Assembly (NCBI RefSeq): GCF_001426585.1
Contig: NZ_LMEI01000006.1
Span: 238,956 to 302,955, forward strand
Direction of reading: 5' to 3'
DNA length: 64,000 nt
Origin: Streptomyces sp. Root431
Lineage (GTDB): Bacteria > Actinomycetota > Actinomycetes > Streptomycetales > Streptomycetaceae
The notes under the pieces were generated by a model. It did no database searches. It was given only the letters and a program-made list of their open reading frames with translations, and was not told the DNA's origin. Positions 17,096 to 24,655 of the stretch are shown here, one piece after another (the first letter of the stretch is position 1; every line of letters starts with the position of its first letter). The position numbers were made by a program, and so were the translations under genes.

Positions 17096-18837
17096 ACGCA
17101 CCCCTGTACTCGGGTCCCCGGGGCGGTGGCGGCCGGTGGGCCGGCCCCGCCCACATCTCCGTACACGTTCACCTGGTAGCGCCCTGACACTTCGTACGGA
17201 TCCGGCGGCAGCCACAGCCCGGGGCCGGTGTCGTCGTCCGCGCCGGGGGTGACGAGATCCGTCAGCTCCTCACGGATCAGTACGAGTTCGGCGCGCAGCC
17301 GCTCGCGCTCCGCCGGCGCCGGAACGCCGCGCAGCCCGCGCTGGGCCTCCCGGAGGGCCTCCTCCAGGATCACCTCGGCCCGGGCGGCGCCCCACGCCGT
17401 CCGCACCTGACGGGCCCGCGCGCGCAGGGAGCGGGCGGCCGCGCCGTGGTCGCCGACCGAACGCCACAGGTCGGCGGCGCGTTCGTAGGCCCGGGCCGAC
17501 TTCTCCGGCGCCCCGGCCGTACCGAGGGCGTGCGCGGCCCGGTGGCTCAGGGCCGCGCCGTGGCGGCTGTCGGCCCGGAGCCGGGCCTCGGCCGCCGCGA
17601 GGGCGTACTGCCGGGCGGCCCGTTCGGGCTCGCCCAGGCGCAGCGCGCAGAAGGCGAGCCAGGCCCTGGCCCGTACGCGAGCCGCCTCGTCCCCGTCCCG
17701 CGCGGGCCCGGCCAGGACCTGCTCCAGGACGGCGGCGGCCTCCTGCCACCGGCCGCGTGCCGCGTGGGCGGAGCCGAGGCGCAGCCGGGCGAGGGCGCCG
17801 AGACGGGGGTCCTCGCCGGAGCGGTCGGACAGGCGGACGGCCTCGGTGAGGAGGGACACGGCCTCCTCGTCGCCCGGGTGGCCCGGCCCGCCGTCCTTGT
17901 CGTCACGGCCCTTCCCGCCGTCCCCGCCCCGCGGGTCGAGTCCGTCGCTCGTCTCCGGTCCTTCGAGCGTCCGCGCGAGCGCGAGACGGAGGCGGGCCCG
18001 GTCGGCGGCCCGGAGCAGGACGTTCTCCTCGCCGGAGCCGACGGCGGTACGGAGCACGGTGGCCGCCTCCGTCCGTGCCCCGGTCGCCCGGAGCACCCCG
18101 GCGAGCAGCAGCTCGGCCTCCGTGGGCGGCCAGGGCCGTCCCGAGGCGCCGTGGTCGGCGACCGCCGCCCGAAGGTGGGCGAGGGCCGCGGGCGGGTCGT
18201 CCGGCGCGGTGACCCGCCCGAGGAGCGCGCGGGAGTCGGAGAGAGGGCCGAGGACGGCGGGGTCCGCGCGGTGCGGCAGGGCGAAGGCGACTAGCCCGGC
18301 GAGGTCGCGGCCCAGGGCGGCGGCCTCGGCAGCCGGGTCGGGCGTCGTGTCGAGGAGGTCGGCGCGGGCCCGGCAGCGCAGCAGGAGGACCGTCGCGGTC
18401 TGGGCGACGGTGGCGCGGCCGGCCGCGTGCAGGCCGGCGGCCCGCTCGCCGAGTTCCGCGAGTCCGGCGCAGACCGTCACCCCCGGCTCCGGGCCGGTGA
18501 GGAGCGCCCGGGCCCGGGAGATGAGCGCCTTGCCGAGCTGGCCGGACCGTTCGTGCAGTTCGGCGGCGCGCGAGAAGAGGGTCTCGGCGGCGGGCCGCGC
18601 CCCGCCCCGGCAGTCGAGGGCGGTCGCGTCCAGCGCGTCGGCGTGGTCCGCGGGCGTGATGGCCCCGCCCGCCCGCCGCAGGGCGGTCGCGGCCCGCTCC
18701 CAGGCCCCGCCCGCCGAGGGGTGCCCGCCGGCGGCGGAGAGCCGCCGGGCCCGGTCGAGCAGGGCGTGCGGGTCCTCGGGCTCACCGCCGCCGGGCCCCC
18801 GGTCGTACGGACGCGCGTCGGACGGGGGGCTGGTCAT
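17092..18837 (-). CDS. TPR-like helical repeat protein, partner of the Ser/Thr kinase
   Basis: 581-residue soluble, Ala/Arg/Leu-rich protein made of helical pairs resembling tetratricopeptide repeats (for example ALARLRLGSAHAARGRWQEAA and ARAYERAADLWRSVGDHGAA). No catalytic motif and no signal peptide; it ends with a conserved-looking YQVNVYGDVGG tail. The ATG at 18837 (MTSPPSDARPYD) is chosen over longer readings that translate the low-complexity leader; CCGGAG lies about ten bases upstream. It overlaps the kinase start by four bases, so it is likely a scaffold or substrate of that kinase (inference). Upstream are two direct repeats carrying the palindrome ATACGTAT. Confidence 0.8.
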   Translation of the reverse strand: MTSPPSDARPYDRGPGGGEPEDPHALLDRARRLSAAGGHPSAGGAWERAATALRRAGGAITPADHADALDATALDCRGGARPAAETLFSRAAELHERSGQLGKALISRARALLTGPEPGVTVCAGLAELGERAAGLHAAGRATVAQTATVLLLRCRARADLLDTTPDPAAEAAALGRDLAGLVAFALPHRADPAVLGPLSDSRALLGRVTAPDDPPAALAHLRAAVADHGASGRPWPPTEAELLLAGVLRATGARTEAATVLRTAVGSGEENVLLRAADRARLRLALARTLEGPETSDGLDPRGGDGGKGRDDKDGGPGHPGDEEAVSLLTEAVRLSDRSGEDPRLGALARLRLGSAHAARGRWQEAAAVLEQVLAGPARDGDEAARVRARAWLAFCALRLGEPERAARQYALAAAEARLRADSRHGAALSHRAAHALGTAGAPEKSARAYERAADLWRSVGDHGAAARSLRARARQVRTAWGAARAEVILEEALREAQRGLRGVPAPAERERLRAELVLIREELTDLVTPGADDDTGPGLWLPPDPYEVSGRYQVNVYGDVGGAGPPAATAPGTRVQGCV

Positions 18838-18885
18838 GCGGGGTACTCCGGGAACGGGAGGTGGAACGGCGGCACACGGGGACGC

Positions 18886-18910
18886 ATACGTATCGGCGAC
18901 GCATACGTAT
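18886..18910. promoter_or_regulatory. Two ATACGTAT palindromes in 17-bp direct repeats
   Basis: GACGCATACGTATC occurs at 18881 and 18898. Each holds the perfect 8-bp palindrome ATACGTAT, about 45 and 65 bases upstream of the TPR start. AT-rich palindromes in GC-rich DNA are likely protein sites. Confidence 0.55.
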
Positions 18911-18976
18911 CTGCACGGATGGATGCGCATGCATGGAGGTCGCGACGACTCTCGCAGACGCCGGCCGCCCCGCACA

Positions 18977-18992
18977 TCCGTAGAACTACGGA
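18977..18992. promoter_or_regulatory. 16-bp palindrome TCCGTAG-AA-CTACGGA
   Basis: Perfect 7-bp arms with a two-base centre in the divergent region between TPR and PP2C genes. Candidate operator; binding protein unknown. Confidence 0.45.
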
Positions 18993-19249
18993 AGAAACGT
19001 GTAACCCGCCGGGCACCCTCCACCCCCCTCCACACTCTCTCCCACCACGCCCCCTCCGACTCCCCCCGGCCCCTCCGGACTCCCTTCGGACTGCCTCCGG
19101 ACCGCCTCCCTGCTCCTTCCCGGTCCCTCTCCCGGCACCGCCCGGAATCGGACGGCCGCACTGCGCAGAGCCCGTAGTCAACGACTCCGCTAGGGTGATT
19201 CGGTAGGGATTGCGCCCTCTGGGGCCAGGCCGATGCGTAGGTCGATGCG

Positions 19250-21313
19250 TTGAAGACTCATCAGTCGTCGAGCAGGGTTCCGCAGCCGCCCAGGGCGGCC
19301 GTCGGGGACGCGGGCGTGCTCCGCGAGCTGCTGCCCATCGCCCTCTGGCGGGAGGACGCCGAGGGCCGCATCGTCGAGTGGTCCCTCGCCGCCCAGGACC
19401 TCCTCGGGCACCGGCCCGAGCACGTGCTCGGGCGGCTCGCCACGCCGCTCCTCGTCCCGGACGCCAACCGCGACCTGGCCAAGCGGCTCACCCAGCGGGT
19501 CCAGTCGGGCGAGACCATGGTCGGCACGCTCCCCGTCCGCCACCGCGACGGCCACTCCATCGCGATGGAGATGTGGATCGTGCCCGCCGCCGACCCCGAC
19601 GGGCGTCCGGGGGCCATGCTCATCGCGGTGGAGACCTCCGAGGTCCTGCGCATGCGGGAGAACCTCGCGGCGATGGAGAGCCTCTTCACCCAGTCGCCCA
19701 TCGGCCTCGCCCTCCTCGGCCCCGACCTGCGCTTCCTCCGCGTCAACGACGCCCTCGCCCGGATGAACGGCGTCCCGGCCGCCGCCCACGTCGGCCGCCG
19801 CCTCACCGAGGTCGTGCCCGGCGTCAACGCCGTCTCGCTCGAATCCCTGATGCGCCAGGTCCTCGACAGCGGAACGGCCGTCGTCGACGCCCGCAGAGTG
19901 GGCCGCACGCCAGCCGACCCCGACCGCGACCACATCTGGTCCTGCTCGTACGCACCCCTCAGCGACCCCACCGAGGAGCCCCTCGGGCTCATCGCCTCCC
20001 TCGTCGACATCACCGAGAGCCAGGAGGCGCACATCGAGGTCGAGCGGGCCCGGCACCGCTTCGCGCTGCTCGCCGAGGCCGGCGCCAAGATCGGCACGAC
20101 CCTCGACCTGGAGCAGACGGCCGAGGAGGTGGTGCGCTTCCTCGTGCCCCAGCTCGCCGACTCCGCCGACGTACAGATGCTGGAAGCGGTCCTCGAACCG
20201 GACGACCCGGCCGCCTCCACGCGAGGAGTGCTGCGCCGCCTCGCGGCCGGCTTCCCCGACCCGACCGCCCCCACGTCCCTGCTCACCGCGGGCCAGACCT
20301 TCCAGCTCCCGCTGGACTCCGTGTACGAGCAGGTCGTTGCCAGGGGGAGACCCACGAACCTCTACACCTCCGACCTCCCGGCGCTCTTCACCGACCCGCG
20401 CACCGAGGCGCTCCGCACCTACTTCGCGACCCGCATCGGCTCGGCACGCCTCGTCCCCCTGGTGGCCCGGGGCAAGGTGCTCGGCGCGGTCACGGTGACG
20501 CGGCTGCGGACCCGCGAGGCCTTCGACGAGCAGGACTGCGTCCTCATCGACGAGGTCGTGGCCCGCGCCGCCCTCAACATCGACAACGCCCGCCTCTACA
20601 CGACCCAGCGGGAGGCGGCCCTCACCCTCCAGCGCAGCCTCACCAACAGCGCGTTGCCCGCCGTCACCGGACTCGAACTCACCGGCCGCTACCTGCCCGC
20701 GAGCGCCCATGACGTCGGCGGCGACTGGTTCGACGTCATCGCCCTCCCCGGCGGCAGGACGGGCCTGGTCATCGGTGACGTCATGGGCCACGGCATCCAC
20801 GCGGCGGCCGTCATGGGCCAATTGCGCACCGCCGTACGGACCCTGGCCCGGCACGACATCGACCCGGCCCGGATGCTCAGCTCGCTGGACGCCGTCGTCG
20901 CCGATCTCGGCGAGGACGAGATGGCCACCTGCGTGTACGCGGTCCACGACCCCGCGACCGGGAGCTGGGTCATCGCCCGCGCCGGGCACCCGCCGCCCGC
21001 GCTCGTCACCCCGGACGGCACCATCACCTTCCTCGAAGGCCCGCCCGGCACGCCCCTGGGCACGGGATCCCGCGACTTCGGCACGGAAGAGGTCGCCCTG
21101 CCCGACGGCGGCCTCCTCGTCCTCTACACGGACGGCCTCATCGAGGCCCGCGACCGGGACCTCGACGAGGGGATGAGCCAGCTCGCCCACGCGCTCCGGG
21201 ACCTCGACCGGCCGCTGGACACCCTCTGCGACGAGGTCCTCGCGCAGCTCCTCGCGGGACCGGCCCAGGACGACGTGGCGATCCTCATGGCCCGCACGCG
21301 GACGACCCACTGA
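19250..21313 (+). CDS. PAS-PAS-GAF-PP2C (SpoIIE-type) protein phosphatase
   Basis: 687 residues. Two PAS-like sensor domains (about 20-140 and 145-265, LWREDAEGRIVEWSLAAQDL and FLRVNDALARMNG), a GAF domain (about 275-440) and a C-terminal PP2C/SpoIIE serine phosphatase (about 465-680) with the metal-binding signatures DVGGDWFDVI, IGDVMGHG, LYTDGLIEAR and GPAQDDVAIL. Such proteins usually dephosphorylate anti-sigma-factor antagonists in Streptomyces. The start is uncertain: TTG at 19250 has only a weak ribosome site. Divergent from the TPR/kinase operon, so kinase and phosphatase functions are neighbours. Convergent with modBC, 48 bases apart. Confidence 0.9.
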   Translation: MKTHQSSSRVPQPPRAAVGDAGVLRELLPIALWREDAEGRIVEWSLAAQDLLGHRPEHVLGRLATPLLVPDANRDLAKRLTQRVQSGETMVGTLPVRHRDGHSIAMEMWIVPAADPDGRPGAMLIAVETSEVLRMRENLAAMESLFTQSPIGLALLGPDLRFLRVNDALARMNGVPAAAHVGRRLTEVVPGVNAVSLESLMRQVLDSGTAVVDARRVGRTPADPDRDHIWSCSYAPLSDPTEEPLGLIASLVDITESQEAHIEVERARHRFALLAEAGAKIGTTLDLEQTAEEVVRFLVPQLADSADVQMLEAVLEPDDPAASTRGVLRRLAAGFPDPTAPTSLLTAGQTFQLPLDSVYEQVVARGRPTNLYTSDLPALFTDPRTEALRTYFATRIGSARLVPLVARGKVLGAVTVTRLRTREAFDEQDCVLIDEVVARAALNIDNARLYTTQREAALTLQRSLTNSALPAVTGLELTGRYLPASAHDVGGDWFDVIALPGGRTGLVIGDVMGHGIHAAAVMGQLRTAVRTLARHDIDPARMLSSLDAVVADLGEDEMATCVYAVHDPATGSWVIARAGHPPPALVTPDGTITFLEGPPGTPLGTGSRDFGTEEVALPDGGLLVLYTDGLIEARDRDLDEGMSQLAHALRDLDRPLDTLCDEVLAQLLAGPAQDDVAILMARTRTTH

Positions 21314-21361
21314 GACCCACGGGCGGGGCGGTGTCCCCGGGCCACCGTGAAGCCGGCGGGC

Positions 21362-23320
21362 TCAGAGCGTCACGACGGTCACCTCGGTCGCCTTGACCCC
21401 CGTCCACACCGGCACCCCGTCCGCGAGCCCCAGCTCGGCCGCCGCCTGCGGGGTGATCTCGGCGACGAGGTCCGGGGCCCGGTCGGACGTCACCAGGACC
21501 CGCAGCCGGCTGCCGCTCGTGGTGATCTCCCGCACGGTTCCGGGCCAGACGTTACGGGGACTGCCGCCCGGCTTCTCGCGGTGCACCGCCACCGCCTCGG
21601 GCGCGATGATCGCGAGCGCCCGTGTGCCGGGCGGCGGCGGCTCGGCCGCCACCAGGGCGCCGCCCCCGTCGAGAGCGAGCCCTTCGGCGCTCGCCGCCCC
21701 CGGCCACGCGTTGCTGCCCAGCATCCTGGCCACCCACGGCGACCGGGGGTGGCGCGACACCTCGGCGGGGGAGGCGTCCTGGAGGGTGCGCCCCTCTTCG
21801 AGGACGAGGACCCGGTCGGCCAGGGACACGGCCTCCACGGGGTCGTGGGTGACGATCAGGCAGACACCGCCGAACCCGGCGAGATGGCTGCGCAGGGTGT
21901 GCCGCACATGGGCCCGGGTCGTCTGGTCGAGCGCGGCGAGCGGCTCGTCGAGGAGCAGCAGCCGGGGCCGGACGGCCAGCGCACGGGCGAGGGCGACGCG
22001 CTGGGCCTGGCCGCCGGACAGCTGCGCGGGGCGGCGGTGCGCCAAGTGCCCCACGCCGAGCCGGTCGAGCCAGGCGCGGGCGGCCCGCCGCGCCTCGGCG
22101 CGCGGAACGCCGTGCGCCCGCAGGCCGTACGCGGTGTTCGAGAGCGCCGACAGGTGCGGGAACAGCGCGCCGTCCTGCGGCACCCACGCGACCTGCCGCC
22201 GGTGCGGAGGCAGACCGGTGACGTCGGTGTCGCCGAGCCGCAGCACGGCGTGGGCGCGGGGGGTGAGGCCGAGGAGGGCCCGGAGCAGGGTCGTCTTGCC
22301 GGCGCCGTTGGGGCCGACGACGGCGATGGTGGTGCCGGGTTCGGCGTCCAGGGTCAGCTCGGTGAAGCCGTCGACCTCGGCCCGCAGCGCCCAGCGCCCG
22401 CCGTCGGGCTCCGGGCCGGGTCCCGGTTCGAGAGTGGGTTCCGGGTCGGGGTCGGGGCCGGGATCGGGATCGGCGGTCGGGGCCGGCGGGGTCCGCCGGG
22501 GCGACGCGGCCGGTGTGCCGGTCCAGCGGCCGCGCAGGGCGACGAGTACGGCCATGGCGATGGCGAGCAGCAGCAGCGAGACGGAGGTCGCGGCCTCGGG
22601 TTCCTCCTGGAGCAGGAGGTACACGTGGAGCGGCAGCGTCTGTGTGGTACCGGGCAGGTTGCCGGCGAAGGTGATGGTGGCGCCGAACTCGCCCAGCGCC
22701 CTGGCCCAGGTGAGCGCGGCGCCCGCGAGCAGCCCCGGGGCGACCATCGGCAGGGTGACGGTGAAGAAGACCCGTACCGGCGAGGCACCGAGGGAGGCCG
22801 CCGTCTCCTCGTAACGGGGACGCAGCCCGCCGAGCGCGCCCTCCAGGCTGATGACGAGGAACGGCATCGCCACGAACGTCGCGGCGAGGACCGCACCCGA
22901 GGTGTGGAAGGGAAACGTGACGCCGAAGGTCGACTCCAGCCACGGCCCCAGGAGTCCGCGCCGCCCGAACGCGAGGAGCAGTGCCACACCCCCCACGGTC
23001 GGCGGCAGCACCATGGGCAGCAGGACGAGGGAGCGGACGATCGCCTTCCCGCGGAACGGCACCCGCGCGAGCAGCCAGGCCAGCGGGACGCCGAGCAGCA
23101 GCGACAGACCGAGCGACCAGAAGGAGACGACCAGCGACAGCCTCAGGGCCTGCACGGTGCCCGGATCCGTCAGGTGCGCGGCGAAGGCCCCCCACTCCGT
23201 ACGTGCCAGGACCCCGACGAGGGGCAGGACCAGGAACGCCACGGCGAGCACCGCGGGGACGGCGAGGACGACGGGCGTGCGCGGGCCGTGACCGGAGGGG
23301 CGGACGCTGAGGCGTTTCAT
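21362..23320 (-). CDS. Fused molybdate ABC transporter permease-ATPase (ModB-ModC)
   Basis: 652 residues joining a ModB permease (about 1-265, several membrane helices; EAA-loop EETAASLGASPVRVFF) to a ModC ATPase (Walker A GPNGAGKTT near 337, signature LSGGQ near 433, Walker B LLLLDEP) and a TOBE/molybdate-binding tail (WPGTVREITTSGSRLRVLVT). The two halves are linked by an Asp-Pro/Glu-Pro repeat. ATG at 23320 is preferred (AGGGA six bases before) over a TTG at 23338. Imports molybdate for molybdenum cofactor. No modA binding-protein gene lies next to it, although an HTH-TOBE regulator does; a 14-bp hairpin stands just before the ribosome site. Confidence 0.92.
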   Translation of the reverse strand: MKRLSVRPSGHGPRTPVVLAVPAVLAVAFLVLPLVGVLARTEWGAFAAHLTDPGTVQALRLSLVVSFWSLGLSLLLGVPLAWLLARVPFRGKAIVRSLVLLPMVLPPTVGGVALLLAFGRRGLLGPWLESTFGVTFPFHTSGAVLAATFVAMPFLVISLEGALGGLRPRYEETAASLGASPVRVFFTVTLPMVAPGLLAGAALTWARALGEFGATITFAGNLPGTTQTLPLHVYLLLQEEPEAATSVSLLLLAIAMAVLVALRGRWTGTPAASPRRTPPAPTADPDPGPDPDPEPTLEPGPGPEPDGGRWALRAEVDGFTELTLDAEPGTTIAVVGPNGAGKTTLLRALLGLTPRAHAVLRLGDTDVTGLPPHRRQVAWVPQDGALFPHLSALSNTAYGLRAHGVPRAEARRAARAWLDRLGVGHLAHRRPAQLSGGQAQRVALARALAVRPRLLLLDEPLAALDQTTRAHVRHTLRSHLAGFGGVCLIVTHDPVEAVSLADRVLVLEEGRTLQDASPAEVSRHPRSPWVARMLGSNAWPGAASAEGLALDGGGALVAAEPPPPGTRALAIIAPEAVAVHREKPGGSPRNVWPGTVREITTSGSRLRVLVTSDRAPDLVAEITPQAAAELGLADGVPVWTGVKATEVTVVTL

Positions 23321-23344
23321 CGGAGTTCCCTGGGACAAGGTGGG

Positions 23345-23384
23345 GTGGGGGCTGTCCGTCCCCCCGGACGCGGACAGCCCCCAC
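23345..23384 (-). terminator. 14-bp inverted repeat in the modBC leader
   Basis: Perfect arms GTGGGGGCTGTCCG and CGGACAGCCCCCAC with a 12-base loop, 25 bases upstream of the modBC ATG and 170 bases downstream of the HTH-TOBE gene. It may be the terminator of that gene or an attenuator for modBC. Confidence 0.6.
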
Positions 23385-23479
23385 GGAGTGCTCCGGGACT
23401 CCGTCCGATGGACGAGGCCGACGCCCCGGAAGACCGTGGATCAGGCGCGGTCCGAACGGATCACACGCCGTCGGTGCGC

Positions 23480-23575
23480 ATCACGCGGGCGATGGCAGTG
23501 GTGATCACGCGCGGGCGATGGACGAAGGGATCACGCACGGGCGAGGGAGGCGGTGATCACGCACGGTCGATGTGG
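23480..23575. repeat. About 26-bp degenerate repeats after the HTH-TOBE gene
   Basis: ATCACGC followed by a CGGGCGATGG-like block occurs four times (23480, 23504, 23530, 23556). The last copy contains the stop codon and final codons of the HTH-TOBE gene, so the others look like decayed duplications of the gene end. Confidence 0.65.
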
Positions 23576-23952
23576 ACGCTGGTCGACTTCACCCGGGCGG
23601 TGGCCTGCATGCCGACCTCGAGCCCCAGCTCCTCCACCGCCTCGCGGGTGAGGAGGGACACGAGCCGGTGCGGGCCCGCCTGGATCTCGACCTGCGCGGC
23701 GATGTCGCCGAGCTTGACGGCGGTCACGATCCCGGGGAAGGCGTTGCGGGCCGAGGTGTACGACTCGTCCTCGTCGCCCGTGCCGCCCTGGGCGATCTCG
23801 ATCGAGAAGGCGGCCAGATCGCGGCCGTCGACGACCCGCCGGCCGCTCTCGTCGCGATGGGTCGCGACCCGGCCGGCGTCGGCCCAGCGGCGTGCGGTGT
23901 CGGGGCTGACGCCCAGGAGACGCGCCGCCTGCCCGATGGTGTAGGACTGCAT
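23557..23952 (-). CDS. Molybdopterin-binding HTH-TOBE (molbindin-type) regulator
   Basis: 131 residues: an excisionase/MerR-like helix-turn-helix (YTIGQAARLLGVSPDTARRWADAGRV) followed by a single TOBE domain (NAFPGIVTAVKLGDIAAQVEIQ split over its strands, LLTREAVEELGLEVGMQATARVKSTSVHI). Typical actinobacterial regulator or molybdate sink next to mod genes. The ATG at 23952 is chosen because a TAACGT box ends seven bases before it and no Shine-Dalgarno sequence is present, implying a leaderless mRNA; a GTG at 23961 is the alternative. Probably senses molybdate for the adjacent transporter. Confidence 0.88.
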   Translation of the reverse strand: MQSYTIGQAARLLGVSPDTARRWADAGRVATHRDESGRRVVDGRDLAAFSIEIAQGGTGDEDESYTSARNAFPGIVTAVKLGDIAAQVEIQAGPHRLVSLLTREAVEELGLEVGMQATARVKSTSVHIDRA

Positions 23953-23959
23953 GTGCGCC

Positions 23960-23989
23960 ACGTTAGGCCGTACGCCCTCCTATCTCCAA
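23960..23989 (-). promoter_or_regulatory. Leaderless promoter of the HTH-TOBE gene
   Basis: Read on the minus strand: -35 TTGGAG (23984-23989), 18-base spacer, -10 TAACGT (23960-23965), then seven bases to the ATG. This spacing puts the transcription start at or next to the start codon. Confidence 0.6.
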
Positions 23990-24060
23990 TGAATCGAGCC
24001 GTATCTCGGCGCATTCGCCAGCCTCGTTGGAGGAATGGACAACACACGGGTGCCGTGCGC

Positions 24061-24540
24061 TCAGGAGGCGCCCGACCTGCGCCCGACCGCCTCGACGAGG
24101 GGGAGCAGCCGGTGCGGCACCCGCTCGCGCAGCGCGATCTCGGTCCGGGTGCGGACCACCCCCGGAAGCCGGATCAGCCGCTGGATGACGTCCTCCAGGT
24201 GCCCGGCGTCACGGGCGACCACCCGGGTCAGCAGATCCCCGCCGCCGGTGATCGAGAAGGCCTCCACGATCTCCGGGACGCCCGCGAGCGCGTCGCCGAC
24301 CTCGTCGAGGTGGCCCTGCGTCACCTCGACGTGGACGAAGGCGAGCACCGGGTGCCCCAGGGCGGCGGGGGAGAGGACGGGGCCGGTAGCCGTGATCACC
24401 CCGTCCCGCTCCAGGCGGTCGATCCGCGCCTGCACGGTGCCCCGGGCCACGCCCAGGACCCGCGCGTACTCGCGCACGCTCGTCCGCGGCTGCTCGATGA
24501 GGAGCCGCAGGATGCGGGTGTCGAGTTCGTCCACCGCCAT
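24061..24540 (-). CDS. Lrp/AsnC-family transcriptional regulator
   Basis: 159 residues: N-terminal winged HTH (LDTRILRLLIEQPRTSVREYARVLGVARGTVQARIDRL split) and C-terminal RAM/ACT-like domain (VEAFSITGGGDLLTRVVARD), the standard Lrp layout and length. Such proteins regulate amino-acid metabolism in response to amino acids. AAGGAGG lies about nine bases before the ATG. No obvious target gene adjoins it; it is separated by 108 bases from the HTH-TOBE gene on the same strand and may be independently transcribed. Confidence 0.92.
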   Translation of the reverse strand: MAVDELDTRILRLLIEQPRTSVREYARVLGVARGTVQARIDRLERDGVITATGPVLSPAALGHPVLAFVHVEVTQGHLDEVGDALAGVPEIVEAFSITGGGDLLTRVVARDAGHLEDVIQRLIRLPGVVRTRTEIALRERVPHRLLPLVEAVGRRSGAS

Positions 24541-24655
24541 GGCCGGTCGGCCTCCTTCGCTCCCAGGGGTCGGGATGTCCGGTTCTCGACTCTACCCAGG
24601 GCGTGGCCTGCGGCGACGCGCCGCCCGGCCCGCCGCCCGTACGTCTCCCGGCCGC

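Larger units (their letters stand above)
18838..19249. other. Divergent regulatory region between TPR/kinase operon and PP2C gene
   Basis: 412 bases without a gene. Near the TPR gene it holds two 17-bp direct repeats and a 16-bp palindrome (separate entries). The centre (about 19010-19150) is an almost pure C/T-rich strand, unlike coding sequence. A TAGGGT box at 19191 could be the -10 of the phosphatase gene. Confidence 0.7.

Noticed and set aside
23345..23384. Molybdenum cofactor riboswitch before modBC
   Set aside because: Only a single hairpin is seen; none of the conserved multi-helix features of that riboswitch were found.
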